A stretch of 64,000 nt of DNA from NCBI GenBank assembly GCA_039545295.1, contig BCIK01000027.1, forward strand, positions 25,781 through 89,780, read 5' to 3'. Position 1 is the first letter of the stretch. Every line of letters begins with the position of its first letter. Shown here piece by piece: positions 1 to 11,334 of the stretch. Under the pieces are notes generated by a model, which saw only the letters and a program-made list of their open reading frames with translations, was not told the origin of the DNA and ran no database searches. The DNA comes from Udeniomyces pyricola. Taxonomy: Eukaryota > Basidiomycota > Tremellomycetes > Cystofilobasidiales > Mrakiaceae. The position numbers and the translations under genes were made by a program.

Positions 1-24
1 TCCTTCATCTGCACCATCGCTTGA
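1..24 (+). CDS. 3' end of a probable lipopeptide mating-pheromone precursor (cut by window edge)
   Basis: The first 24 bases read in frame as S-F-I-C-T-I-A followed by TGA. Cys-Thr-Ile-Ala at the extreme C-terminus is a CAAX box, the signal for farnesylation, and basidiomycete pheromone precursors end this way. A STE3-type receptor lies 1.5 kb downstream, which is the expected genomic partner. Only seven residues are visible, so neither the mature peptide nor any tandem pheromone repeats can be read. A chance CAAX-stop in noncoding DNA is possible; the call rests on position and context. Confidence 0.4.
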   Translation, partial: SFICTIA

Positions 25-1485
25 GGATCTTTTAGTGTAGGTTTTTCTTGGGCTCCCGCTCGCGTCTGACGTGTGTCCTCGGTCTCGAGCCGTCAATACC
101 TCGAGCTGACTGCTGCGTACCATCTCATTTCATTTGTTCTCCCGATTTCTGACAATCCAATTCGCTTTTACCTCGTTCAACGTTAAACCACAATCAAACA
201 TCACCTAGCTCTCAGTTTCCTTGAGCCTTCTTGGCTGGCCTAGAGGGTTTCAGGATCAGATGGATTCTTCTATATGATGTATGGTTATATCTTAGCGCTT
301 GTGATACTTTGGAAATACTACTGAAGTCCATCAACTATCAGGCGACTGAACTTATATCGTTTCCACCCTGTCACCCTGTCACCACGTCATATGTTCCTCG
401 AGTCTGTCCGGTCGGTCTGCTCCACCCGATCAGACTCACTCGTACTATATGTACCACTTGTGTTATATCATGTGTGTATGACATCATCGTGATGAGTAGA
501 TTACATGGATCATTTCTCCAGCAGCGTCGCGGCGTCACTCAACCGATGCTGGATCATTATGCTGGGTCATCCGCTCGGTTCCGCAGGCCGGCCCTCATCT
601 GACCGGACGCGTTCGCCAAGTGTGTATCGTACATATTTATGTCGATCCTCTCGCTGACTCGCTCTTGTCTTGCTCCCAGTACCACTTTCTGCCACTCCGA
701 TTTTGGTCAGCTTTGGCCTGTCAGAACTGTATTCCTACAGCCAAGGTCGGTTCCGCTTTCCTTGTCTGTAATCAAACCTGTTGGATCATCAGCTGTACTC
801 GTCGGGATGTCATCTCGATCACTTGAACTCATCATGACACCGATGTATATTTTCTTCCATCACATACGTATAGTCTGGATCGTTCCCTTGAGCCCCATTC
901 CCTCAACACCGAGGGCTAGAAAGATAGCTGATCACTGATCAAAAGACTCTGATCCCGGCCGCGTACAGCGCTACAGAGTGTCCAGACTGCTAGAATCGAT
1001 GCTGAACGATAGTGTGTCAGTGTCAATGTCTAAATGACTATCAAGCACATTTGATTTTTGGATGCAAGGAACGATGCATGGCTTTCTGGGCCGTCAAAGA
1101 CATGGTATGGCAGCAACAATCATGAGGTATACGGGTCATCTGGAAACAACCCTACAGATTATGTATATCTTTCTCCTGACACCACTTCGCGCTCGATCTT
1201 GACCGCTATCTGAGACCTTGATCGTCCTACCTCCTGTTCTGCATCACCTTTTTCGTCCGGCGAAAAACTTTGCTTCTCATACCCGACATCTTTAGTGCTC
1301 CATCCGAGCTCTGATGGAGAGGCGACACTAGTCCCGAGCCTAGGTATGTAGGACTCGACTGGCGTAGCTGGCAGCCGACTGGGATAACAAACAGCAAGTC
1401 AATAGACACGCGGCAGAACAAAGTCAGCATTTCAGCGAATGTGACCGATTGATCGACTCCAACCTGAAACATGAAGATATCGGAC
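25..1485. other. Gene-poor stretch between the pheromone-like tail and the receptor gene
   Basis: About 1.46 kb with no open frame that I can join to a recognisable protein. The longest frame (231-602, plus) starts at TTG and has no family features. The part just left of 1485 holds an alternative 3' exon for the receptor: a frame running to 1227 could give it a longer tail. I looked on both strands for further CAAX-stop pheromone tails and saw none. Confidence 0.5.
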
Positions 1486-2601
1486 TTACGACGTATGTAG
1501 GACACAAGAAACCGAATCCATCGACTTTCTTGCACTCTGCAGCAGAGTCGACCATACTGAGGCATACCCGCTCATCGCTTCTTCTTGCATTCCGAAGAAC
1601 GTGAAGTAGAGGAAGGCGGTGAAGACAGGCAGCCATCGAGCAAAATTAGTCAGGGCGACGGCTTGAGGCGTGAGGCTATGAGTAGCTAGAGAAGCGAAGA
1701 AGATCCTCGAGTACTGATAATGCACATCGGCCCATGACTGTGAAGGTTCCTTCAATTTGGCGTTCTGTACGACGACCCAGGCGGAAAAGGGAACGGAGAA
1801 GAGCATTTCCACAGAAGAGAGGGCGATGAGTCGAAGAAAGCGACCGGTGTTGAGCCCAGAGTTGCCGTTTTGCATGACAGTTTGGAAATGACGACGACGG
1901 GAGATGAAATTGTAAAGGGCCCGACCTAAAGAGCATCACAAACGTATCAAAATGCAATCTCAGTAAAGACGCAGGAAGAGCTGTGAAGCTGCCATTATTA
2001 CTGACCTCCGAAGATAAACGATATCACGCCCAGTAAAAGGGGAGGGACGTAAAGCCCGAGAATTGTCCATGTTTCGGTGTATGTGGCTATTCCACAGCCA
2101 TAGGCTTCAATGATGACGTATCTGGAGGCCTGAACGCAATAGGCGACAACCATAACGATGACGGGTGGAACGGTAACGATGGCGACGTCGGCCCACAATG
2201 CGAGTCTCCGATCTCTAGGGGTCACGGCCGCCCTCTTGACTGATGAAATGATGGCAAGACGGCGGTTGATACACAGAGTTGAGGCAGCAAGACCAGTGTG
2301 AAGACCTGACTGAATTTTGATATCTGAAGATAAGGCTTCGTATCAGTGAATGCTGCACTTGAAAGAATCAAGAACAATGGCCATTAGACGTGCGCGCACC
2401 GATATCGCACCACACAGGAATTGAATTCGCGAGGCTGTCCCACCAGACAATTGAGTTGACCAGAAATCCTAAGGTTTTAATGAACGACCAGGAAACGAGA
2501 GCAATGGCCCCAATGTTACCGGCCCGCCAGTGGGGAGGAGAAGAAGCCGCAAGAAGGATGAGGGCAAGGGCGGCGTAAACGATGTATATGAGGTCGTGCA
2601 T
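1486..2601 (-). CDS. STE3: STE3-type pheromone receptor (seven-helix GPCR)
   Basis: This is a G-protein-coupled receptor for lipopeptide mating pheromones, sitting in the plasma membrane and feeding the mating MAPK cascade. Three exons join in frame: 2601-2400, 2323-2006 and 1925-1486, giving about 319 residues. The start is the ATG at 2601, directly before helix 1; an upstream frame to 2652 has only a TTG start. Family signatures are PPHWRAGNIGA after helix 1, the FLVNSIVWWD segment, VWCDI joined to DIKIQSG at the first splice, CINRRLAI in the second intracellular loop, and RALYNFISRRRHF after helix 5. The C-terminal tail is uncertain: the read ends at TAA 1486, but GTAAGT close to that stop could splice to a frame ending at 1227. 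The receptor class is secure; the allele and mating type cannot be read. Confidence 0.9.
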
Positions 2602-3847
2602 TGGAATTCGGATCGATGCGAGAGTGTCGTGAATGATGTTAAAGAAGGCCAAAGAAGGTGGGATGCTGAGTTAAGGACAGACGTGTTTCAATTCTGAAGG
2701 CAGCGAATAAGGCTCGACCTTGAGAAAGAATGAGGGAGAGGATGCCGGCTACTGAAGAAGAACAAGGCCAGGAGGACAAGGAACGAACGGACAAAAGGGC
2801 AGTCTGCGTCAGTCTGCGCTGGTCTGCGCAACCAAACCCTTCCGGCCGCGGGCGCCGCCCTAACGCCCCCATTATCGTCAAGTGTCAAGCTGTCAACAAG
2901 TAGTACGTGACGCGACCTTGTCTGACGCGACCATGGGCCGTGAGTGCATCATGAGTCTTAATTACCAGTCGACCAGTCGACCAGCGTGCCAGTCCGCCAG
3001 GGCCCTGGACGTTGGACCCAGGGGCCTCAGCGCTCAAGCGCTCGTGATTGACATACGATTGACATGTGTCAGATCGCTCAGACTGGCTTGGATCGCAAAT
3101 CTGATCTGATCCTCAGAGCGCGCGTCAGCATGTCAGCACCCCATGAGCTGCAAGCCGGCGGCTACTACTACAAACCCAATATATATCCTCCCAAGTAGTA
3201 CAAGGTACACATGTACTCACGATCGGTACTTGAGCTTTGAGCGCTTGAGCCACCACCACGATGTAATTGCCAGCAGTGTGTTCAGACAGTTACAGCAGTA
3301 CGCATAATATTCGATCGATCGCGCGACGACCGAAACCACGTCGTATTCGACACCGATCGCGATTTGCATCGACTTACAGGTCATGATTGAATCCATGATG
3401 TACGTACTTATCTCAGCCCTCCAGCGCTCCAGCCTCGATCCATGCTAGGACTATTATACGTCTTGCTTCGTCGTCATCACCGTATATATAGTCTCTCACC
3501 ATGATATATATATATATTTGCTTGATATCGCGTCGTGACGATCGTGCATTGCAAGGTGCATAACATACATGATTAATCTGTCTGGTTGTCGTACGCGTGC
3601 ACGTGCAGTCTCTTAAGTCACGACTTCACAACCGTCCGCTCCGTTTTCTGACACCCGTGTCGTATCGAACATCATGTCATATATGTTTGTGCAACCTGTC
3701 TCTATATCTCAGCACTGATGGTAGAGCGAGCTAGGTAATCAATTACTGAGACGCTCGATATGTCATCATATGACGTGCCACTAGGGGCAGGTATGCGGGA
3801 GTGACGGTAGACCCGACGTCCAGGTGAAGAACTCATGCAATAGATTC
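2602..3847. other. Gene-poor stretch upstream of the receptor, simple repeats only
   Basis: About 1.25 kb without a supportable gene. It holds the receptor's promoter side, tandem GACCAGTC-type repeats near 2967-2990, GATCGATCGCGCG near 3312 and a (TA)n run at about 3504-3517. A frame at 2882-3109 has no family features and is probably chance. Confidence 0.5.
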
Positions 3848-4530
3848 TCAGGTCTTCTTTTTTGACTTGGCTTTCTTCTTTCTCTTATCCTTCTCGCCCC
3901 CCGTCAAGTCGGACCTAGATAGTGAAGGTTGTGATAAGCGGTTCACATCCATGAGGGTGGCTGGCTGTGTTGTCGTTGAGTCTATAGTGGATGTAGAAAC
4001 AGCAGTAGCAAGGCAAGTTCCGGCCATTTGAAGGAGCAGGGCGCGGTTTAGGGTTTCAAAACGATTGAGGATCACTGCCGAGGAGGTTTTATGTTTGATG
4101 CACTGAACGACAGAAACGCTAACATCAGCTCAGGTCTGATCTATAGCAAGATCAACAAGCTGTAGAGAAGGCTGGATCAATACAAACCCTCATATCGTCA
4201 GTGACCTTTAGGACAAGCATTCCGTCGCACGCGCGGAACTTGATGCTGGACCGGGTCTGGTAGTCGGCCCGAGCACGTTGCGAAAGTAAGTCAGCTCTAC
4301 AGACAAGGGTTCATGTATGATACTGAAGGCAAACATTGTTGGCTCACCTGGTTTGGAGATTGATCATACAGCTGCAAGACACGCGGCAAGTTGGGTCAGA
4401 CGGGCTTTCGCAAGGGCCAAAGCAAGAGGCAGCATGCTAGGAGGGAGGGGCAAAAGGTGACAATGGAAAGCTAGTAACGCACCTTGGTGACTTCTGTTTG
4501 AAATCTGAGCCAACTCTTGATGTAAACCAT
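3848..4530 (-). CDS. SRP9: Signal recognition particle subunit SRP9
   Basis: Subunit of the cytosolic signal recognition particle, which with SRP14 binds the Alu part of SRP RNA. Four exons are read: MVYIKSWLRFQTEVTK, then LYDQSPNQ, then TRSSIKFRACDGMLVLKVTD and a few residues, then CIKHKTSSAVILNRFETLN onward. The order W-x-x-F, then K-x-R-x-C-D-G-x-L-x-L-K-V-T-D-D, then C-I-K-x-x-T is the SRP9 fold signature. The protein is about 130 residues, longer than the roughly 86 of animal SRP9 because of a Ser/Thr-rich insert and a Lys-rich tail (KDKRKKKAKSKKKT), as in other fungi. The ATG at 4530 is chosen because SRP9 proteins begin within a few residues of this tryptophan. It diverges from COQ8. 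Confidence 0.87.
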
Positions 4531-4839
4531 GGTTATACTGAGAGATGACAGGCGTAAGCGATAGCTTGTTTGTTGTTCGTTGAGGCGCAAGTGCGGGCGA
4601 GATGTAGGATGTGGATCAGAGCACAGGATGACGGCGGCGGGCGGCGAGCACGAGAGTGGAGAGTGTAGCTAAGACAACTCATTAGTGAATTACAGCTATG
4701 AACAGCTCTTGGTTTAATGGCAGGCTGTTGCTGGCTCTCATCGTCATCACCCTCCACTTCCATTCGAACCACAAGCTCCAGAATCTCAAAGCTCACATCT
4801 CGTACACCTAGCTGCTCCTTTACTCCATCGAGCCATATC
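4531..4839. promoter_or_regulatory. Divergent promoter region of SRP9 and COQ8
   Basis: 309 bases separate the two start codons, which face away from each other, so both promoters must lie here or overlap the leaders. An in-frame ATG for COQ8 also occurs at 4717, but residues coded there are Ser/Thr-rich and unlike the family. I see no clear TATA box. Confidence 0.5.
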
Positions 4840-7479
4840 ATGATCAAAGCTCTCGTCGACTATGGCTCGGCAATCCGCGGAGCGTCTCTAATCTTCCGGC
4901 GAGGCCTCCGGCTTCAAGGAAGAGACCTCGTTCGGACATCCACACCATTCTCCTCATTCTCATCTCACTCTATCCCATCAGCTCGCGACAACTCTAGCTC
5001 AACAAATACTGTTGACAGCGCCGAAAAACCGTCTCGTTCTCGGACTGGCTCGAAACGGCCCTTCCAGCTCGATCTTCGGCCTTCAGCTGAGCACTTTGCC
5101 AAAGCGAACGACCCCTGGGTCAACAAAGCGAGTCCGGTCGATGCCCGACCGACTACATCAGACATTGTTGAGAACGAATCATCTCAAGTCTCAACCCATT
5201 CGTCGCATACTATAGATACATATGATTCTCCGGACGCGATCTCTCCGCAGTCGACTGTACCTTCCAACGGCCTTACGGGTTCCTCGCATGGGCGGTCGAC
5301 CTCAGCCTCTCTCGATTTTGCCTCAACTGGAGTTATTGACTCCTTTTCCCATATGAATGCAACAAACAACACCTTGGAGCCTGGACATGACCCTCTCGCA
5401 TCGCAAGTTGCCCCATTCGAGGAGCCGGATCTTCCAGCAGAGGTGAACAAATACCTCTTCCTCGTTGAGGAGTGCTTTGTCCTTCTGCAAGCTGATCGTG
5501 AGCTGTGCATCGTCAACGGCAGGTCACGGCCACTCTCAAGGCGTCCAAGATTCCCTCGTCAAGAATTGGCCGACTGTTTCATTATGGCAGTACGTATACG
5601 CACTCGACTGATCCCTTTCTACCTATATCTAAGTCTGATTGTTCTTGGGGAATCGTTTTGTTTGCAGGCCTGGTCACCTCACTATCTCTAGGCGCAGCAT
5701 CTGAGGCCATTCGACGTTCAACGGACTCGTCCTCTACAGCTCAAGGATCACTCCTCCTTTCCGAAGCCAATCTCAATCGACTCGTCGATAAACTGGGTCA
5801 GATGCGAGGTGCCGCGCTCAAACTTGGCCAGTTCATGAGCATTCAGGACTCGGGTGCCCTGCCGCCAGAGCTCGAGCAAGTCTTGCGCAGAGTTCAGGCC
5901 GGTGCAGATTATATGCCGGATTGGCAGATGCAAGTGAGACCCGGCCTACGCTAGTTGTTGGTTGCTCTCTTCGCCCAGAACAGTGACCTGACTGCTCGTT
6001 TGGTTTTGCGCATTCTTAGAAAGTTATGAGTTCCGAGCTCGGTTCGGAATGGCGGACTCGGTTTATCGACTTCTCGCCAGTGCCGATGGCGTCGGCTTCA
6101 ATCGGGCAGGTTCATTCTGGATCAATCTCAACACCTGAGGGCAATGTCCCTGTCGCTGTCAAAATCCAATTCCCAGGCGTGTCTACCTCTATCTCATCCG
6201 ACCTCAAGAACTTGACCCTTCTTCTTCGATCATCCGCACTTCTCCCTAAAGGGTTGTTCTTGGAGAACACACTCCGCGTCATGAAGACAGAACTGGAAGA
6301 CGAGTGCGACTACGTTCGTGAAGCGGATTGCGCTAGGCGGTTCGGCAAGCTCCTTGGTGTGGGGCAAAAGGGGGAGGAAGGCAACTTGGGGGGGCCATTC
6401 CGGGTACCAAGGATCATTGATGAGCTGTCTACCTCAAACGTCCTCACGATGGAAATGATGGAAGGTATCCCTCTCAGTCGAGTGGCTGGGTTGAGTCAGG
6501 AAAAGCGAAACCTCGTGAGTGCTTCTTGCTTTTGACGAGTATTATCCACCATCTCATTTGGCTGACACAACTTGATCGTTCAATTGCAGATCGGCTCCAA
6601 CATCCTACGACTCTGTCTCCAAGAGCTTTTCCATTTCAGACTCATGCAGACTGATCCAAACTGGTCGAACTTCCTTTACAATAAGCGAACGGATCAAGTC
6701 AGTTTTATCTCATTACTTTTGGCTTGAGAAGGCATAATGAAGACACTATGCTGACGTCTCGACAAACTTTCGTTTGGTTTGACAGATTGAACTCATCGAC
6801 TTTGGCGCTACAAGAGAGTATAGCAAGGCGTTCATGGACGATTGGTATCACCTCCTCAAGGCAGCGATCAGCGATGATCCTGAGGCCATGGAGCTCTACA
6901 GCAAAAAACTTGGTTATATCACTGGAGAAGAAACACCCGTACGCCATCGTTCTAACCTGATCTCATGTTGTGTTGTCTCATGATCAACTGATACCACAAT
7001 TTCATGGCGTCTTATCGGTAGGAAATGCTTGCGGCTCATCTCAAATCTATGTCCCTCGTTGGAGGTAAGTTGCTTGTTTCTGTGATCTCTTTTACCGGTC
7101 GCCATCCAACTTCACTGATGAACCGTCGACATGACTTCTAGTCCCCTTCCGTCGCATTGGTGATTCCAGAGAGCCATTCAATTTCCTCAATCAGACTATC
7201 ACATCCCAGGTCCGTACCTCGCCGTTTTGGTGTGCATGATTTAATCGACCAATTAATGCAAGCTCACCTGACCGGCTTTACGTTGTTTTTGCGTTCGTTT
7301 TCTTTCAGGTGAAGGAGCTTATCCCAATCATGCTCAAACATCGCCTGACACCTCCCCCTTCCGAAACATATTCGCTCAACCGTAAATTGAGCGGCGCATT
7401 TCTCCTTTGCGCTCGACTCGGCAGTCAGGTGCCCTGTGCGGATCTTTGGGACGAGATTGTCGAGGGATACGTCGTATGA
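4840..7479 (+). CDS. COQ8: Mitochondrial atypical kinase COQ8/ABC1 (coenzyme Q biosynthesis)
   Basis: UbiB/ADCK-family atypical protein kinase-like ATPase of the mitochondrial matrix, required for coenzyme Q assembly. At least nine exons are read, with introns including 5443-5522, 5590-5667, 5934-6019 and 6515-6589. After a basic N-terminus (MIKALVDYGSAIRGASLIFR, likely a targeting sequence) comes a long Ser/Thr-rich linker, then IPSSRIGRL and the family-defining KxGQ block KLGQMRGAALKLGQFMS. Next are the A-rich nucleotide loop ASIGQVH, the lysine motif VAVKIQFPGV, the ExD-type block ELEDECDY, DPNWSNFLY in the catalytic loop, and the DFG motif in IELIDFGATREYSKAF. The gene ends with TGA at 7477-7479. 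Its 3' end faces RPN9, only 81 bases away. ABC1 flanks P/R mating loci in some basidiomycete yeasts, as far as I recall. Confidence 0.94.
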
Positions 7480-7560
7480 ACATCTCTTGCAAGCTTGCTC
7501 GACTTTGCTTTATAAAAAGCATATGACCAAGCAAGAGGGGAAATCATGGATAACAAATGT

Positions 7561-9589
7561 TTACTTCACAGTCACACCCGCGCCGCGCTCGCCAACAAAC
7601 TGTGAGGTCAAGAACCAGGAATTACACGCACAGAAAACGGATGTCAGAAAGAGTTTGGACTCAAAATCGCAAAGTCAGGCAAGCGGCACGTGAAGAAAGC
7701 GTGAACGTGTACTTACGTCTCCGACTTTGCCGACCTTGTCACACCACTCGGTAAACCTACCGGCCAGAGCCTCAAGTTGCCGCTGGTCAAGCACGCGAGG
7801 CTGAACCCAAGTGATGGTGGCCGTTTGCGAGATTGAGTCAAGCGACCCTCGGATCAGCTTGAGACTGATGTATGCCAAGACGGTCAGGTAGCACGCGTCA
7901 GTATAATGTCCTGAGAATGTTTGCCCCAAAATTTCATGTTAGAGTCGAGGAGAAGCGGACGAGGTGAACGTACGACAATGCCTTCATAACGAGGTACTCA
8001 ACCTCTCGGACCACCACCTTGGTCTCCTCTGCTATGCTCTGGAAAGACAGGACCCGGTCGTCAGACGATCTGCGGAAGACCGACTCAATGAGGGCCATCA
8101 AGCAGATCTTTTGACGCAGGAAAGGCGAGTTCTCTTGGAGGATGGGCTATGATGTCGAATTGAAGTAAGTGTAATGGAACGTGAGCGGCGAACTGATCGA
8201 GTCGAGTTGGGCTTTTCGCCCATCGAGGAAAGATCAACGAGTACGAACCTCTGAAGGGAAGTGGGGAACTAGACTCTCAAACTTTCCAATGTCACCCGAG
8301 TTGAATGCATGCAAGAGGCTCTTAATCCACGAATGCTGAGTGTCGTCCAGGCAGGCCAACACGGGGTGTTGAAGCTGCGGGCCAGTAGGAGAGAAATATC
8401 AGGGGAATCTATGAGTGCCTTTATATCTAGCCACGACGATGTCTGATATACAGTTGAGCGTGAGGCTTACAAGTTCTCCAAAGTTGTAGATTGAATCACC
8501 CAAAAGAGCAGCGAGGCCGAGATCATGAGCCCGGGCAACCCGCTCTTCGGGCGAAAGTTCGGGCAGATTAACACAGGCGAGGTAAAGGAGCGAGTTCTTG
8601 TAATACGGTCCATACTCGGCGTTGACCTGTTCGTATGATTGGTAAGATTGGTGAGTTTCTAGCATGAGACCTTGTACGGTTCAAGGGTACAACGTACGAA
8701 TATACGAGACGACACATACCTTGTAGTAGTCTCCGGCAACGCCGTAGAAACCCGCCCAAACCGCCCCATCAACACTACTCAGTCCGTCTAGCAGCTTTTC
8801 GCTCTCATCCATCGCGCTCTTGGTGCCTTTCAAGTCTCCCAGGAGAAGCTTGCCGTATGCGATGGAGGAGAGGGAAAGCGCGTAAGCCTCAGCGGCAGGG
8901 GGTGGCGGACGGGGGGTGGCCTCGCCGGTAGTGGCATCGGGGGGAGGATACGGGTGGGCAAGTCGGGAGTGAACAGACTCGATGAAGGCGAGAGAGGCGT
9001 TAGGGTCTGGTTTTGAGAAACGTTGAAGTTGAAGCTTGGATGAGTGAGCAGGCTCAAGGTACGCAGTGATGGCCATGGGGGAACAACTGAGGCCTAACGA
9101 AAAGGACGGACCTTCGATCTGCCTTGACACAGTCCTTGCGATTTCTACGAGCTTGAGGGGATTGAGCTTCTGTTCAAAGTCCCGAATGAAGCTGAAGCAT
9201 TCGTCCCAAGGAAATAATGTGTGAGAAAGTGTGCAGAGAGTCGGGCATGGTCAGAGAGATGAGGGCCCAAGTGACATGAGGGGAAGCGTGGAGGCGTACA
9301 GGTTGAAGAGATCGACCTGGAGCGGGGCCGTCTCGGGAAGCTTGACAAAGTTGATGAGCTGAACGGTGAGGTTATGCCAGAGCCTGTCAAGAATGAAGAA
9401 GGACAAAGGGTGCGAGCTCTGATGAGGTTGGGAAACGAATGATTGATTTGGACCAGGAAGGATGAGGGAATAGACTGACTTCTTGTTCCACGCGGATGAG
9501 ATCGCGTCGAGGAGGGTGGAGACCTGAGCGGACGGGGACGACTGCCTGGCGGAGGCGAGGAATGAGGAAGGGGAAGGATCGACGTCCAT
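7561..9589 (-). CDS. RPN9: 26S proteasome regulatory subunit RPN9 (PSMD13)
   Basis: Lid subunit of the 19S proteasome regulatory particle, carrying a helical repeat array and a C-terminal PCI domain. The start is the ATG at 9589 (MDVDPSPSSFLASARQSS). Recognisable blocks are KKSVYSLI and RLWHNLTVQLINFVKLPE at the N-terminus, YGPYYKNSLLYLACVNLPEL in the helical array, FGELLQHPVL leading to a W-I-K-S-L-L-H-A-F-N-S-G-D block, and the PCI winged helix ending SLKLIRGSLDSI then ITWVQPRVLD. The last residues appear to come from a small terminal exon (GDFVGERGAGVTVK, stop at 7561) joined after a GTAAGT donor; without that splice the frame ends at 7675 in unrelated residues. It diverges from OPI3 and converges on COQ8. 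Confidence 0.93.
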
Positions 9590-9975
9590 AGTGTGATGTT
9601 GAGTGGGGAGGGGTGGGTTGCCGGCTGGATGGGATGTATGCGGCGGTGGGGACTGAGTGAGGGATGAGGAGGTGTGTGATGTGTGTGTATGGGTAGGTGG
9701 GATTGAAGATGGAAGCAGCGGCTGGAGGTGATTGATGATGCGCGACAGTGTACGACTGACTACGTCTGATCGAGTCAACTTGCAGTTGCCAGCGTGAGAG
9801 TGAAGCTGATTATCGCCATTGGCTGGGCTGGCTTGCTTAGACTGGCGTTCTCTTTTCTTTTCCTTCGTCCCATCCATCCATCCATCCATCAATTAATCAA
9901 TTCATCCATACTCTCACTCATCAGCTCAGCCTGTCTCGCTTCTTCTGACTCTCCTCCCCCTCCCATCACACGCCC
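9590..9975. promoter_or_regulatory. Divergent promoter region of RPN9 and OPI3
   Basis: 386 bases between outward-facing start codons. It contains a CATC repeat (about 9876-9890) and pyrimidine-rich stretches immediately before the OPI3 start. I do not see a recognisable proteasome-associated control element. Confidence 0.4.
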
Positions 9976-11334
9976 ATGTCCTCCCTCGGCCAGTACATCG
10001 ACCTCACTCAGCCATCGTTTTGGCTCTCCGTCGCAAGGTCAGCAGCCATATCTCCCATCAGCTCGTTTCCTTCTCCCTCTTCTTCTTCATCGCATCCATC
10101 TGTGCCTCAGTCTCATTCGACATCACTCTTCCTTCGCTCCCATAGCATCGTCTTCAACCCAACCGTCTGGAATATCGTCGCTCGCAATGGTCAGTAGCTC
10201 GTGCCAGGTTGCCTTCTCTCTCTTTCATCGGACCTTCACCCGACGCTCCGAAAGTCTGACGTGGCTCGCTCGCGTTTTCTCCTCAGAATACCGCAACAAG
10301 ACCATGACCAAGGCCCTCGGTACGTCCAAATCGCCCATGTCCAGTCTGGTAATACAGCTCTATTCCTGATAACCATGCTCGTAAAACAATCTACAGGCTC
10401 TCCCTACTATGCCTGCTACCTCATGGCCGTCACCATTGTCGCCTTTGGGCTCATTCGAGATGCGCTGTCCGTATCTTTATTCTTCGACTGTGCGCTTCTT
10501 TGTGCTGCACCTTCAAGCTGATACAATCTGATCTTTCTCAACCTTACCGACTTAGCTTTGAGCGAGCTCTGCGAGCTCAGCCCGAGACGTTGCCCAGCTC
10601 TCATCTCATCTCGGCCGTTGCTATCGCGCTCTTTGCCTTTGGTCAGCTTCTCGTTCTGACTTCAACTTGGGCTCTTGGCGTCACCGGCACCTACCTCGGA
10701 GATTACTGTGGCTTGCTCCAGGACAAGCTTGGTACGTCGTATCAAATTTCTTAGATATCTTACCCTCACGACTGATGATATGCTGATAATTTGGCCGTTA
10801 CCTTCCAACAGTTACTGGTTTCCCCTTCTCCATCCAGAAAGACCCCATGTGAGCTATGACATGATGTGCTGGCCGGTTCGCTGGCTCAGACTTACTCACG
10901 CCATATTGCTCTCGCTCAGGTACAACGGTTCGACCATGTGCTTCCTCGCCACCAGTCTTTGGTAAGCCGCAGCGTTCACTTTTCGAACGCGCTCCTTTTG
11001 TCGCCCATGTTCATTTTGTAAAATCAATCATCAGGTACCGTCGCCCTGCCGGATTGGTAATCACTATCGTCGTTTGGATTGTCTACCGAATCGCTCTCTG
11101 GTGCGAAGGGTAAGCAGGCACGTTAATCGAATGCACTCTCCATCGTCTTGCCCAAATTCTCTAACCATTCGCTGCCTCTGTAGACCGTTCACTGCTGAGA
11201 TGTACGCTGCTCGCGAGCGTAGCCGAGCCGAATCCAAGAAGCCGTCAACGTCGTCCTCGACTGGATCGTCAAGCACGACCTCGTACGCGTCAGTCGCTGC
11301 CAACACGCGGTCCCGGGCTAAGGCCGAGCTCTAA
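9976..11334 (+). CDS. OPI3: Phospholipid N-methyltransferase (OPI3/PEMT type)
   Basis: Integral ER-membrane enzyme that adds methyl groups to phosphatidyl-monomethylethanolamine on the way to phosphatidylcholine, using S-adenosylmethionine. The first exon is 9976-10037 (MSSLGQYIDLTQPSFWLSVA). Later exons give SIVFNPTVWNIVARNEYRNK, the hydrophobic segment ACYLMAVTIVAFGLIRDAL, a second helix around AVAIALFAFGQLLVL, the SAM-binding block GVTGTYLGDYCGLL, then VTGFPFSIQKDPMYNGST, characteristic of PEMT. A last helix (LVITIVVWIVYRIAL) precedes CEGPFTAEMYAARER, matching the conserved E-x-P-F-T-x-x-M/I-Y end of the family. The tail is Ser/Thr-rich. The length of about 220 residues fits the short OPI3 class rather than the long CHO2 class. 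Confidence 0.92.

Noticed and set aside
3290..3304. Minus-strand C-V-L-L-stop, a geranylgeranyl-type CAAX end near the receptor
   Set aside because: The frame upstream has a stop codon about 30 codons back and no ATG, so it cannot be a precursor.
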